Translations under genes and position numbers: made by a program
Shown: piece after piece, positions 8,401 to 13,630 of the stretch
Numbering within the stretch: position 1 is the stretch's first letter
How the letters are laid out: each line of letters starts with the position of its first letter
The notes under the pieces: generated by a model
The model's database searches: none
Told to the model about the DNA's origin: nothing
The model's input: only the letters and a program-made list of their open reading frames with translations
Assembly: GCA_937901895.1 (NCBI GenBank)
Contig: CALGTD010000103.1
Location: 1 to 13,630, forward strand
Reading direction: 5' to 3'
DNA length: 13,630 bases
Source of the DNA: an uncultured Spartobacteria bacterium
GTDB lineage: Bacteria; Verrucomicrobiota; Verrucomicrobiia; Chthoniobacterales; JAATET01

Positions 8401-9210
8401 GCCGAAGTTGTTGCTGAAGTCGGTGGGATACATCGCCGTGTGCGGCGGCGCCATCACGGCGAGCGTCCCGTTGCCCGCCGGGAAGCGGGCCATCATCGTG
8501 CGATGTCGCGCGGCGATCGCCGCCTCGGTGCCGGGCGCGGTCGCGCCAATCTGCGCTTTGGTGCGGACTTGAAACTCTCCGTTTTGATCGCGATATGCGA
8601 TCGATTGAAGGTCGCCGAAAACGAGTGCGTCGAAGATGTAGGCCACCCACGGGTCGGTCACGGTCATTGACGCTTCGAACTGCACCATCGGACTGCCGGC
8701 GTAAACCGTGCATGCCAGCTCGCCCTGGTAGCCGTTCACCCGCAGCGGTGCGAAGACGATCTTCACGCGCGAGTCGCTCTCGCTCTCGACGCGCACCGAG
8801 GTGGTGTCGAGCTGCGAGAGGTGCGCGACGGGAGGCGGCTGATTCGCATCCACCCGTTCGAAGAAAATGTAAGGCGCGCTCGTCTTTGGCACGCGATTGC
8901 CAAGCGTCACGCGGTAACGCGGATCAACATCCTGCGCGACATTCTTGAATCCCCCCCCACCCGACTTCGCGGCGATGCTGCGAAGAAGCGGCTGCCCCGC
9001 CTCGAGATTGAACGCGATACGAAACTCGTCGCCGGCATTGTCCGGCCACGTCACCACGAGCGTATCGGGATCCGGATTTTCCACAACGATCGGCCCGCCC
9101 GACTCGTAACCCGACAGATCGACGGTGGTGGCAGCAGATGACTCGGAAGCAACCGTAAGCATCACGCCTGCGGTGAAAGCGGTTGCTAAGAGGAAATGGA
9201 ATCTCGTCAT
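5476..9210 (-). CDS. Giant secreted multidomain protein with probable PHP (CehA/McbA-like) metallohydrolase core, Ig-like and FN3 modules
   Basis: 1244 residues from ATG at 9210. The signal peptide is MTRFHFLLATAFTAGVMLTV then ASESSA|ATT. Residues 30-335 form a beta-rich N-terminal region. The probable PHP-type core spans about 338-690: HFHPE (344-348), EFHG (380-383), LPSEEYNNFFGGHW (417-430 approx.), WSSHPR (486-491), then ALKNGRYFTTTGEVLI (591-606), which resembles the 'alr.GRsfvtnGP' segment of CehA/McbA-type hydrolases. The His/Glu clusters could bind metals, but the classic HxHT/S opening is altered. Then follow an Ig-like module of the type seen in secreted adhesive proteins (about 699-818, with SGSHTLTATPY and LTLNFTV), a fibronectin type III domain (about 823-907), a jelly-roll-like segment (910-1105), and a Verrucomicrobial tail with LWQIEHYGSIDNPAAAPDGI (1112-1131). 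Substrate unknown. The gene is downstream of the two PEP-CTERM genes but separated by hairpins. Confidence 0.85.
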   Translation of the reverse strand: MTRFHFLLATAFTAGVMLTVASESSAATTVDLSGYESGGPIVVENPDPDTLVVTWPDNAGDEFRIAFNLEAGQPLLRSIAAKSGGGGFKNVAQDVDPRYRVTLGNRVPKTSAPYIFFERVDANQPPPVAHLSQLDTTSVRVESESDSRVKIVFAPLRVNGYQGELACTVYAGSPMVQFEASMTVTDPWVAYIFDALVFGDLQSIAYRDQNGEFQVRTKAQIGATAPGTEAAIAARHRTMMARFPAGNGTLAVMAPPHTAMYPTDFSNNFGYLQAGKTFFGTRMSPSADLRYRPWIDAPKGATQRMDFFLLIGTGTPQQTLDRVLTYTNGDFYKPVDGHYKLVIHFHPEMVMEWRSRRRDLFTPFKQAMKALGVQIANVQEFHGPGNPFNNTQPRLSQLRDMFQLCAQHSDDEFLFLPSEEYNNFFGGHWSYMFPKPVYFTGWPGQGGRTYRQTNVVSDGVTYPVVYQVGDSSRMLQLLRDEGGIAWSSHPRVKGSRFEPDSYVDTDFYRDPLFQTGGWKAMPMDFSKDRLGYRSFELMDDTAQWGYRKYQFGETDTFEAHPNHELYTHLNVNYVQLPGMPPKDDWSTVVDALKNGRYFTTTGEVLIHSWDVTENGVSADVEWYFPPAFAEITWGNDDGVHKVRKSLVDLREFGRGTIEIDADLSDAKWVRFEFWDVARNGAFTQPHWLVEPANPPLVAGRVTGFTLFDADTDAPIYGYDPIPQNAVLDRSKLPANLALRANTSPWVVSRVVLNLDGRTVAETNWPYTVAPTSDAPGVGDSPGYDYAPVELASGSHTLTATPYQNSTAGEALTLNFTVTGTPPPAVPAGLSATSDNRSVTLKWTAATGASSYTIKRSLTAGGPYETVGTTEGTSYTDDGLTNGTSYYYVVAAVGSSESANSSEVVATPGWTDVLIEHFTQGVEAGADTPIGSATGWRTLGKSSGGAVVDYTSSIPVPLNSPNIANNNAGAAGTPGYLVMGLNTVVNPVLAWVEVGDALDKSALAGVSFYTRNGSPSNTTRVAVRIGDSWYVSAQTFSDSSGNSVWTPQDFVFDGSPAAWRTLDASTLAVGDAPTAPLSATEVDAVGVFASIVGEKVRIDEFRIIATPLTAFQLWQIEHYGSIDNPAAAPDGIPGADGLTNLLRYAMKLGPADPAHSRLPTAGRITAGDSDYLSLDYMARADAPDIHYVVEVSASLASWQSGPAFTTVVGSTPMSDGMNRVRVRDNVPMADAIRRFIRLRVLVDAR

Positions 9211-9237
9211 GAACAATGGAAGTGGGATGGTGAAAAG

Positions 9238-9268
9238 GCGGAAAAGGCGCGCCCCACCAAACGCGCCT
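9238..9268 (-). terminator. Rho-independent terminator-like hairpin after the second PEP-CTERM gene
   Basis: On the minus strand AGGCGCG (9268-9262) and CGCGCCT (9251-9245) form a perfect 7-bp GC-rich stem with a 10-nt loop, followed by TTTTCCGCCTTTTC. It lies between the PEP-CTERM gene ending at 9311 and the start of the large gene at 9210. The T tract is interrupted, so termination may be partial. Confidence 0.55.
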
Positions 9269-9279
9269 CTCCCGCGACT

Positions 9280-9299
9280 CCCGCAGCGTTTCGTGCGGG
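9280..9299. other. Inverted repeat CCCGCA-N8-TGCGGG
   Basis: Six-base perfect arms at 9280-9285 and 9294-9299 with an 8-base loop, 11 bp after the stop at 9311 in minus-strand direction. It forms the first of two consecutive hairpins in this gap. It could protect the mRNA end or assist termination together with the hairpin at 9245-9268. Confidence 0.5.
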
Positions 9300-9310
9300 C
9301 CCGGCCGGTC

Positions 9311-10243
9311 TCAACGCTTCGCGTGGTTGCCACGCGCTCGAACCGCGAGGCCACCCAGAGCCAGCAGAACAAGCGCGCAAGCCGATGGCTCGGGCACGGA
9401 AAAGATCGGAACCGGGGCGACGAGGTTCTCCCCGGAAAGATCGAGATAGATGTCGTCGAGATAGAAAATGTCGTTGGGTCCAGCGCCGGTAATGCCGTTC
9501 ACCGCAAGGAAATAACCGATCTCCGTCGCCGGGCGGTCTCCGCCGTTGCGAAATGCCATATCGTAGATTCCCGACATGACGCCCTGCAGTCGGATCGGCT
9601 CGGTATCGAACTCGGTCTGATAGTAGAACACCGAGCTGTTCGTCGCGGTGTCGATCACTTGATAGATCCCAAACCATGCACCGCTGAACCAGCTCACGCC
9701 CGTGTCGACCGTTCCACCGCCGTTGCGCGGGCGCAGGATGTCGCTCCCACTCGAGATGTTCACCTGCGACTGGTAGTTCGCGGCATTGTTCGCGCCATCC
9801 GTGAGCGTGCCAATGTCCGCGCCACCAAAGTTCACGTCGGGCAGGTTGCTCACGGACTGCCGATAGACCCGGTAGAAGAGCGTGGCCGTGGTCAGGTTGG
9901 CGATCGGCGTCGGCATGCCGGTGGCGGCATCGACAAACTGTCCGGTGAACGCATATCCCTGCGCATCAAGCTGAAGGAGCCGGTTGGCGGGATTCGTGGG
10001 ATCGAGGATCACCGTGTATCCACCGTATCTCGCCGCTGGATTGTTGATGTCCTGCTGGGCGACGATGAAGTTTTCGTTCGGGTTTGAATTCCCCGCGATA
10101 TCGTAGCCGATCGGCAGACTCTCGAAGTTCTGGTAGAGCGTGTAGGCGGCGTGCGCTGTGGGAGAGAGCCCCAGAAGCGCGATCATCGCGGCGCAGCGGA
10201 GCGTTACGGGGTTTGGAAGCGGTAGGGAAAACAAGGATTTCAT
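9311..10243 (-). CDS. PEP-CTERM sorting-signal protein, downstream member of a tandem paralog pair
   Basis: 310 residues, ATG at 10243. The start is chosen because a signal peptide begins there (hydrophobic CAAMIALLGLSPTAHA, cleavage after residue 32, before AYTLYQNF). The C-terminus carries the full tripartite PEP-CTERM signal: VPEP at 283-286, the hydrophobic stretch ACALVLLALGGLAV, then basic RARGNHAKR. This is the target of an exosortase (EpsH-type), which cleaves at the VPEP site and places the protein on or outside the cell; no exosortase gene is in the window. The body is beta-rich and closely matches the neighbour at 10320-11306: GYDIAGNSNPNENF, ARYGGYTVILDPTNP, LRPRNGGGTVDTG, NDIFYLDDIYLD. 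A jelly-roll (concanavalin-like) fold is likely; function unknown. There is no Shine-Dalgarno: the 20 bp before ATG read as pyrimidine-rich (CGTCCTCC). Confidence 0.9.
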   Translation of the reverse strand: MKSLFSLPLPNPVTLRCAAMIALLGLSPTAHAAYTLYQNFESLPIGYDIAGNSNPNENFIVAQQDINNPAARYGGYTVILDPTNPANRLLQLDAQGYAFTGQFVDAATGMPTPIANLTTATLFYRVYRQSVSNLPDVNFGGADIGTLTDGANNAANYQSQVNISSGSDILRPRNGGGTVDTGVSWFSGAWFGIYQVIDTATNSSVFYYQTEFDTEPIRLQGVMSGIYDMAFRNGGDRPATEIGYFLAVNGITGAGPNDIFYLDDIYLDLSGENLVAPVPIFSVPEPSACALVLLALGGLAVRARGNHAKR

Positions 10244-10274
10244 GGAGGACGAAGGTTCGGGGGGGATCTGAGGG

Positions 10275-10301
10275 GGCCGCCAACACCCGATGCCGGCGGC
10301 C
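10275..10301. other. GC-rich hairpin GGCCGCC-N13-GGCGGCC between the two PEP-CTERM genes
   Basis: Perfect 7-bp arms at 10275-10281 and 10295-10301 in the 76-bp gap between the paralogs. There is no T tract on the minus strand, so it is not a standard Rho-independent terminator. It could attenuate transcription, stabilise the upstream transcript end, or set a different expression level for the second gene. Confidence 0.5.
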
Positions 10302-10319
10302 ATGGATGGGGATGGAGGT

Positions 10320-11306
10320 TTAGCGGACGCGATGACGACGGCACCGAGCAACGACCACGACTCCGCACAGGACGGACAAGGCATATGCTGCGCTGGCCGG
10401 CTCCGGAACCGAGGTGATCGATACCGGTGCGACGAGATTGATGTTCGTCGTGTCGATGTAAATGTCGTCCAGATAGAAGATGTCGTTCACTCCCCCACCC
10501 GGCAGGCCATTTACCGCGAGGAAATAACCGATGTCGGTCGACGGACGGGAGACGCCGTTTCGAAACGCCATATTGCTGGGCGAACCTCCCGGGCCGGTCA
10601 GGAGGATGGGCACTGGATCGAACTCGCCCTGATAGTAGAACTGGGTCGTGTTTGCCTGCGTGTCGATGACCTGAAAGATCCCGAACCACGTGCCGGAACT
10701 CCAGTGGACCCCGGTATCCACCGTGCCACCGCCATTGCGCGGTCGGAAGATGTCCGTCGTTCCAGCCATGACGCTGCCGCCGGAAACATTCAGCTGCGAC
10801 TGGTAGTTCCCCGCGTTGTTCGTGTTGTCCGCGACGCCCGCCAGGTCAGCCCCGCCAAAGTTGATGTCGGGAGTGTTGTTCACGGACGCGCGATAGATTC
10901 GGTAAAACAGCGTGCCCGTCTGGAGATTGACGATCGGATTCGCGGTCCCCGTGGACGCATCCACGATTTGCCCCGAAAAGGCGTAGCCGACGGCATCCAG
11001 CTCGAGCAGCTTGTTGCCGGAGTTCGTCGGATCCAGAATCACCGTGTAGCCGCCGTAGCGTGCGCCGGAGTTCCCGGCGCCGATATCCTGCGTGGCCACT
11101 GAGAGGTTCTCGTTCGGATTCGAGTTGTCGGCGATGTCATAGCCGACCGGAAGATCCTGGAAGTTCTCGTAAAGCGTCCACGCCGCCTGCAGTGGCGCAA
11201 TGCCCACCGCGATGGCTGCGATTCCCAGGAGCATCGGGAACCGGCGGTTAACAAGAGCGCCGGTGCGGGGGGAAGCTTCGGACCGACGGGAGGATGAAAT
11301 ATTCAT
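10320..11306 (-). CDS. PEP-CTERM sorting-signal protein, upstream member of a tandem paralog pair
   Basis: 328 residues from ATG at 11306. The N-terminus has a long polar n-region (MNISSSRRSEASPRTGALVN) followed by a hydrophobic segment MLLGIAAIAVGIAPLQA, with cleavage likely after residue 41, before AWTLYENF. A shorter start at Met25 is possible. The C-terminal PEP-CTERM signal is VPEP (300-303), a hydrophobic stretch ASAAYALSVLCGVVVV, and basic ARCRRHRVR. The body matches the 9311-10243 protein from ENFQDLPVGYDIADNSNPNE through ARYGGYTVILDPTNSGNKLL, FRPRNGGGTVDTG and NDIFYLDDIYID, which shows a gene duplication. It should be exported, processed by exosortase and surface-associated; function unknown. 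An AT-rich upstream region with promoter-like and inverted-repeat sequences probably controls it. Confidence 0.9.
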   Translation of the reverse strand: MNISSSRRSEASPRTGALVNRRFPMLLGIAAIAVGIAPLQAAWTLYENFQDLPVGYDIADNSNPNENLSVATQDIGAGNSGARYGGYTVILDPTNSGNKLLELDAVGYAFSGQIVDASTGTANPIVNLQTGTLFYRIYRASVNNTPDINFGGADLAGVADNTNNAGNYQSQLNVSGGSVMAGTTDIFRPRNGGGTVDTGVHWSSGTWFGIFQVIDTQANTTQFYYQGEFDPVPILLTGPGGSPSNMAFRNGVSRPSTDIGYFLAVNGLPGGGVNDIFYLDDIYIDTTNINLVAPVSITSVPEPASAAYALSVLCGVVVVARCRRHRVR

Positions 11307-11308
11307 AT

Positions 11309-11332
11309 TCAGCAGGGGATTACGCCTGCTGA
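11309..11332. promoter_or_regulatory. Inverted repeat TCAGCAGG-N8-CCTGCTGA before a PEP-CTERM gene
   Basis: Perfect 8-bp arms at 11309-11316 and 11325-11332 with loop GGATTACG. It begins 2 bp upstream of the ATG at 11306 and would fold over the translation-initiation region of the mRNA. It also overlaps the proposed -10 hexamer. It could be an operator for a dimeric repressor or an RNA hairpin limiting translation. Confidence 0.55.
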
Positions 11333-11358
11333 TAAGTCTCCAACCCGACTACCGTCAA
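11329..11358 (-). promoter_or_regulatory. Candidate sigma-70-type promoter of the upstream PEP-CTERM gene
   Basis: On the minus strand TTGACG (11358-11353) resembles the -35 box at five of six bases. TATCAG (11334-11329) matches TATAAT at four of six with an 18-bp spacer. The region upstream (about 11360-11390) is strongly A/T-rich, as an UP element would be. The -10 is weak, and the transcript start is inferred. Confidence 0.4.
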
Positions 11359-11416
11359 TTAACTTTTTCTATTTTACGTAATATAATTTTTGAGGTTTCG
11401 CGATTCTCTTCTAGTT

Positions 11417-12604
11417 TTACCGTTGTCGCGAACTTTTATTTATATTTTGCGCATCATTCAGCACCGCTGATAAATTTTCGATTTGCGCATCGGAATGGAT
11501 CGATGTCGCAACGATTCGGAGACGCGCCTGAAACTTCGGAACCGTCGGAGGACGGATGGCGCCCACCCAGAATCCTCTGTCGGCCAGATGCCCCGCCATC
11601 GCCATCGTCCGCTCCTCATCTCCAGTGGGTATGGGAAGAATCGCGCTCTGCGGCTCCGGCTGACGAAGTCCCGACGCCAGCGCGCGAATATTCCGCCAGA
11701 GCGTCTGCCGGGCCGACTCCATTTCGCCACGCTCCAGCAACTGCAACGCCTCCCTGGCGGCTGCGGCGGCGGATGGCGCGGGTGCGGTGGAGAAAATGAA
11801 ACTGCGGGCGCGATTCACGAGAAAATCGATGAGCTTCGAGCTTCCGCAGATCGCGCCGCCGGAGGATCCCAGCGCCTTGCCCAGCGTCGCCATCTGCACG
11901 TCCACGCGGTCGGTCACGCCCAGCTCCGCCGCGAGTCCGCGCCCACACGGTCCGATCACCCCCGCCGCATGCGCCTCGTCGAGAAACAGCCACGCGCCGA
12001 AACGGTCCTTCAACTCGACAATCTCGCGTAGAGGCGCGCGGTCGCCATCCATGCTGAACACGCTCTCGGTCACCACGAGCACCCGCGCTGCCGGATGCGT
12101 CTCGCGGGCCCAGTTGAGCAGTCGCTCGAGTTTCCCGAGGTGATTGTGCGGGAACACGCGAATCGTCGCCTCACTGAGCCGCGCGGCATCCACGAGGCAG
12201 GCATGGCTGAGCTTGTCGAGAATCACGATGTCCCCTTTCCCGACCAGCGCTGGAATCGTTCCCAAGGCCGCGGCGAACCCGGATGCAAACGTGAGCGCGG
12301 CCTCCGTGCCCTTGAACCGCGCCAGCGTCTCCTCGAGCTCGGCATGCGGCGCGAGGTTGCCGCAGATCAGCCGCGCGGATCCCGAGCCCGCTCCGAATTG
12401 CTCGATCGCGGCGGCGGCCGCTGCGCGAAGTCGCGGATGGTTCGCGAGGCCGAGGTAGTCGTTGGAGGAAAAATTGACGAGCGTCCGGCCGTCGACCACG
12501 ACCTCTGCGCCCTGGGCGGAATCCACACGCCGCAGCGACCGGTGAAGATGCTGCGCGGTGATCCGCTCCAGCTCCTCTCCGATCCAGCGGTCGAAATCAC
12601 TCAT
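11417..12604 (-). CDS. bioF: 8-amino-7-oxononanoate synthase (biotin synthesis, PLP enzyme)
   Basis: 395 residues from ATG at 12604; an adjacent in-frame ATG at 12607 would add one Met. The enzyme condenses pimeloyl thioester with L-alanine to 8-amino-7-oxononanoate, releasing CO2, in the cytosol. Alpha-oxoamine synthase hallmarks are present: NFSSNDYLGL (44-53), GSGSARLICGN (74-83 approx.), LDKLSHACLVDAA with the PLP-stacking His134, LDEAHAAGVIG (Asp209, His212), the PLP lysine Lys243 in TLGKALGSSGG, and AIRPPTVPKFQARLRI (349-364), which fits BioF better than glycine C-acetyltransferase. Length agrees with the family. The pdxJ stop overlaps this start by 8 bp (ATGAGTGA), so coupling is likely. 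The last codons (NDAQNINKSSRQR) are A/T-rich, unlike the rest of the gene. No other bio gene is in the window. Confidence 0.93.
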   Translation of the reverse strand: MSDFDRWIGEELERITAQHLHRSLRRVDSAQGAEVVVDGRTLVNFSSNDYLGLANHPRLRAAAAAAIEQFGAGSGSARLICGNLAPHAELEETLARFKGTEAALTFASGFAAALGTIPALVGKGDIVILDKLSHACLVDAARLSEATIRVFPHNHLGKLERLLNWARETHPAARVLVVTESVFSMDGDRAPLREIVELKDRFGAWLFLDEAHAAGVIGPCGRGLAAELGVTDRVDVQMATLGKALGSSGGAICGSSKLIDFLVNRARSFIFSTAPAPSAAAAAREALQLLERGEMESARQTLWRNIRALASGLRQPEPQSAILPIPTGDEERTMAMAGHLADRGFWVGAIRPPTVPKFQARLRIVATSIHSDAQIENLSAVLNDAQNINKSSRQR

Positions 12605-13337
12605 CATCTGCGAGCAGTTCGACCATCTCGCGGGTCGCCTGCTCGATGCCCACAAACGTCGCGCGCGAGACGATGGAATGACCGATGTTCAACTCCGCGA
12701 GATGCGGGATGCGCAGGATCTTCGCGATGTTCGTGTAGTTGATTCCGTGGCCGGCATTCACCCGCAGTCCGAGCGAGTCGGCCAGCTCCGCCGCGGCGAT
12801 CAGGCGGAAAAGCTCGTCATCCTGCGCACCGCCGGAGGCATTCGCAAACGCCCCGGTGTGCAACTCGACGAATTCCGCGCCGAGACGCGCCGCCGCTTCG
12901 ACCTGCTCCTGCTCGGGATCGATGAACAGGCTTACCCGAATGCCGGCGTCCTGAAGTGCACCAACCGTCGGCACGAGCGCATCTTCGTTGCCCGCGCAAT
13001 CCAGTCCGCCCTCGGTCGTGACTTCCTCGCGATTCTCCGGAACAAGGCAAACGTCGGCCGGCTTCACCTTCAGGGCAATCTCGAGAATCTCCGGGGTGTT
13101 GCCCATCTCGAGATTCAACTTCGTGCGAATCGCCTTCCGCAGTTCGAAGATGTCCACGTCCTGGATGTGCCGGCGGTCCGCTCGCAGATGCGCGGTAATG
13201 CCGGCAGCGCCTCCGCGCTCCGCCGCCAGTGCGGCCTCCACGGGATCCGGCTCGGCGTTCGGCGAGTCCAGCATGTCGCGATACCGGGCCTGCCGGATCG
13301 TCGCCACGTGATCGATGTTTACCCCGAGTGAAATCAT
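12597..13337 (-). CDS. pdxJ: Pyridoxine 5'-phosphate synthase
   Basis: 246 residues from ATG at 13337, giving MISLGVNIDHVATIRQARYR, the family start (the frame stays open upstream but without family similarity). PdxJ condenses 1-deoxy-D-xylulose 5-phosphate with 3-amino-2-oxopropyl phosphate to pyridoxine 5'-phosphate, the last ring-forming step of the DXP-dependent PLP route, in the cytosol. Seen motifs: GVNIDHVATIRQAR, AGITAHLRADRRHI, LNLEMG, CLVPENREEVTTEGGLD, VSLFIDPE, FVELHTGA, LGLRVNAGHGINYTN, ELNIGHSIV. These include the phosphate- and substrate-binding His/Arg/Glu clusters, so the enzyme should be active. It lies 43 bp after purH and overlaps bioF by 8 bp. An imperfect hairpin (CGGTGAAGCACCG, 13348-13360) precedes the gene; no Shine-Dalgarno is clear. 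Confidence 0.95.
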   Translation of the reverse strand: MISLGVNIDHVATIRQARYRDMLDSPNAEPDPVEAALAAERGGAAGITAHLRADRRHIQDVDIFELRKAIRTKLNLEMGNTPEILEIALKVKPADVCLVPENREEVTTEGGLDCAGNEDALVPTVGALQDAGIRVSLFIDPEQEQVEAAARLGAEFVELHTGAFANASGGAQDDELFRLIAAAELADSLGLRVNAGHGINYTNIAKILRIPHLAELNIGHSIVSRATFVGIEQATREMVELLADDE

Positions 13338-13380
13338 GTCATTGCGACGGTGAAGCACCGCCGTCCTTGCAGGTTCAGTT

Positions 13381-13630
13381 CTAGTGCCGGAAATGCCGCA
13401 CGCCGGTGAAGACCATCGCCACACCGGCTTCGTCCGCGGCCTTGATCACTTCCTCGTCGCGCACGCTGCCACCCGGCTGGATCGCCGCCGTCGCACCGGC
13501 TTCCGCCGCGGCAAGCAGGCCATCGGGGAACGGGAAGAAGGCGTCGCTGCAAACCGCGCTGCCCTTGAGGGACAGACCGGCCTCCTTCGCCTTCCAGACC
13601 GCGATCCGCGAGGAGTCCACACGCGACATC
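13381..13630 (-). CDS. purH: Bifunctional purine biosynthesis protein PurH, C-terminal end only
   Basis: Only the final 82 codons and the TAG stop (13383-13381) lie in the window; the gene continues beyond the right edge. The visible end reads MSRVDSSRIAVWKAKEAG, GSAVCSDAFFPFPDGL, AAIQPGGSVRDEEVI and VAMVFTGVRHFRH, which is the very conserved C-terminus of the AICAR transformylase domain. PurH carries out the last two steps of IMP synthesis: formyl transfer to AICAR, then ring closure by the N-terminal IMP cyclohydrolase domain, which is not seen here. The first Met in the window is internal. The gene is probably the upstream member of a purH-pdxJ-bioF transcription unit. Confidence 0.95.
   Translation of the reverse strand, partial: MSRVDSSRIAVWKAKEAGLSLKGSAVCSDAFFPFPDGLLAAAEAGATAAIQPGGSVRDEEVIKAADEAGVAMVFTGVRHFRH

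Noticed and set aside
5749..10087. Several plus-strand frames of 250-320 codons opposite the PHP chimera and PEP-CTERM genes
   Set aside because: Arg/His-rich translations without domains, wholly antisense to genes with signal peptides and recognised modules.
10290..11102. Plus-strand frame of 270 codons opposite a PEP-CTERM gene
   Set aside because: Similar in character to the frame opposite its paralog, which is expected because the real genes are duplicates; no independent evidence of coding.
12095..13331. Plus-strand frames opposite bioF and pdxJ
   Set aside because: The minus strand encodes complete conserved enzymes; these frames have no recognisable content.
13338..13380. Hairpin between purH and pdxJ as a terminator
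   Set aside because: Stem is short (5 bp) and no T tract follows; the genes are more likely co-transcribed.

Overview
The window looks like a piece of a GC-rich Verrucomicrobiota chromosome, possibly Opitutae-like. The taxon is an inference from gene content. The clues are two PEP-CTERM sorting-signal proteins, a XylR-type fusion regulator (LacI-like sensor plus AraC helix-turn-helix), a giant secreted multidomain protein ending in the 'LWQIEHYGS.DNPAA.PDG..GADGLTNLLRYA' kind of tail common in that phylum, and few recognisable Shine-Dalgarno sites. No ribosomal marker is present, so the taxon stays provisional.

Layout, left to right. (1) 1-2299, minus strand: two secreted-protein genes 21 bp apart. 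The first transcribed is a signal-peptide protein with a jelly-roll-like body and an Ig-like end. The second is a PQQ-type beta-propeller with a Pro/Thr linker that runs off the left edge. (2) 2405-5479, plus strand: a six-helix membrane protein with an HELTH zinc-protease motif, a MidA-family (COG1565) SAM-dependent methyltransferase translationally overlapping it through TTGA, and a XylR-like regulator whose upstream gap holds ATTCCGCA repeats. (3) 5476-11306, minus strand: a 1244-residue secreted protein with a probable PHP-type (CehA/McbA-like) metallohydrolase core plus Ig-like and fibronectin III modules, then two tandem paralogous PEP-CTERM proteins. GC-rich hairpins sit in both gaps. 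(4) 11417-13630, minus strand: a housekeeping cluster purH (partial)-pdxJ-bioF.

How the genes fit together. purH, pdxJ and bioF are probably co-transcribed (43-bp gap, then an 8-bp overlap). PdxJ makes pyridoxine 5'-phosphate, the precursor of the PLP cofactor that BioF needs. An AT-rich stretch of roughly 100 bp after bioF carries a promoter-like sequence and an inverted repeat, and looks like the switch for the first PEP-CTERM gene. The secreted proteins (PQQ propeller, jelly-roll protein, PHP chimera, two PEP-CTERM proteins) suggest a locus for envelope or extracellular functions. The XylR-like regulator is the only sensor in the window, but nothing shows directly which genes it controls.

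No RNA gene, insertion sequence, CRISPR array, prophage or replication origin was seen. No stretch longer than 300 bp lacks a gene. The most unusual items are the PHP chimera, the tandem PEP-CTERM pair with its AT-rich control region, and the conserved-looking uncharacterised membrane protease coupled to MidA.
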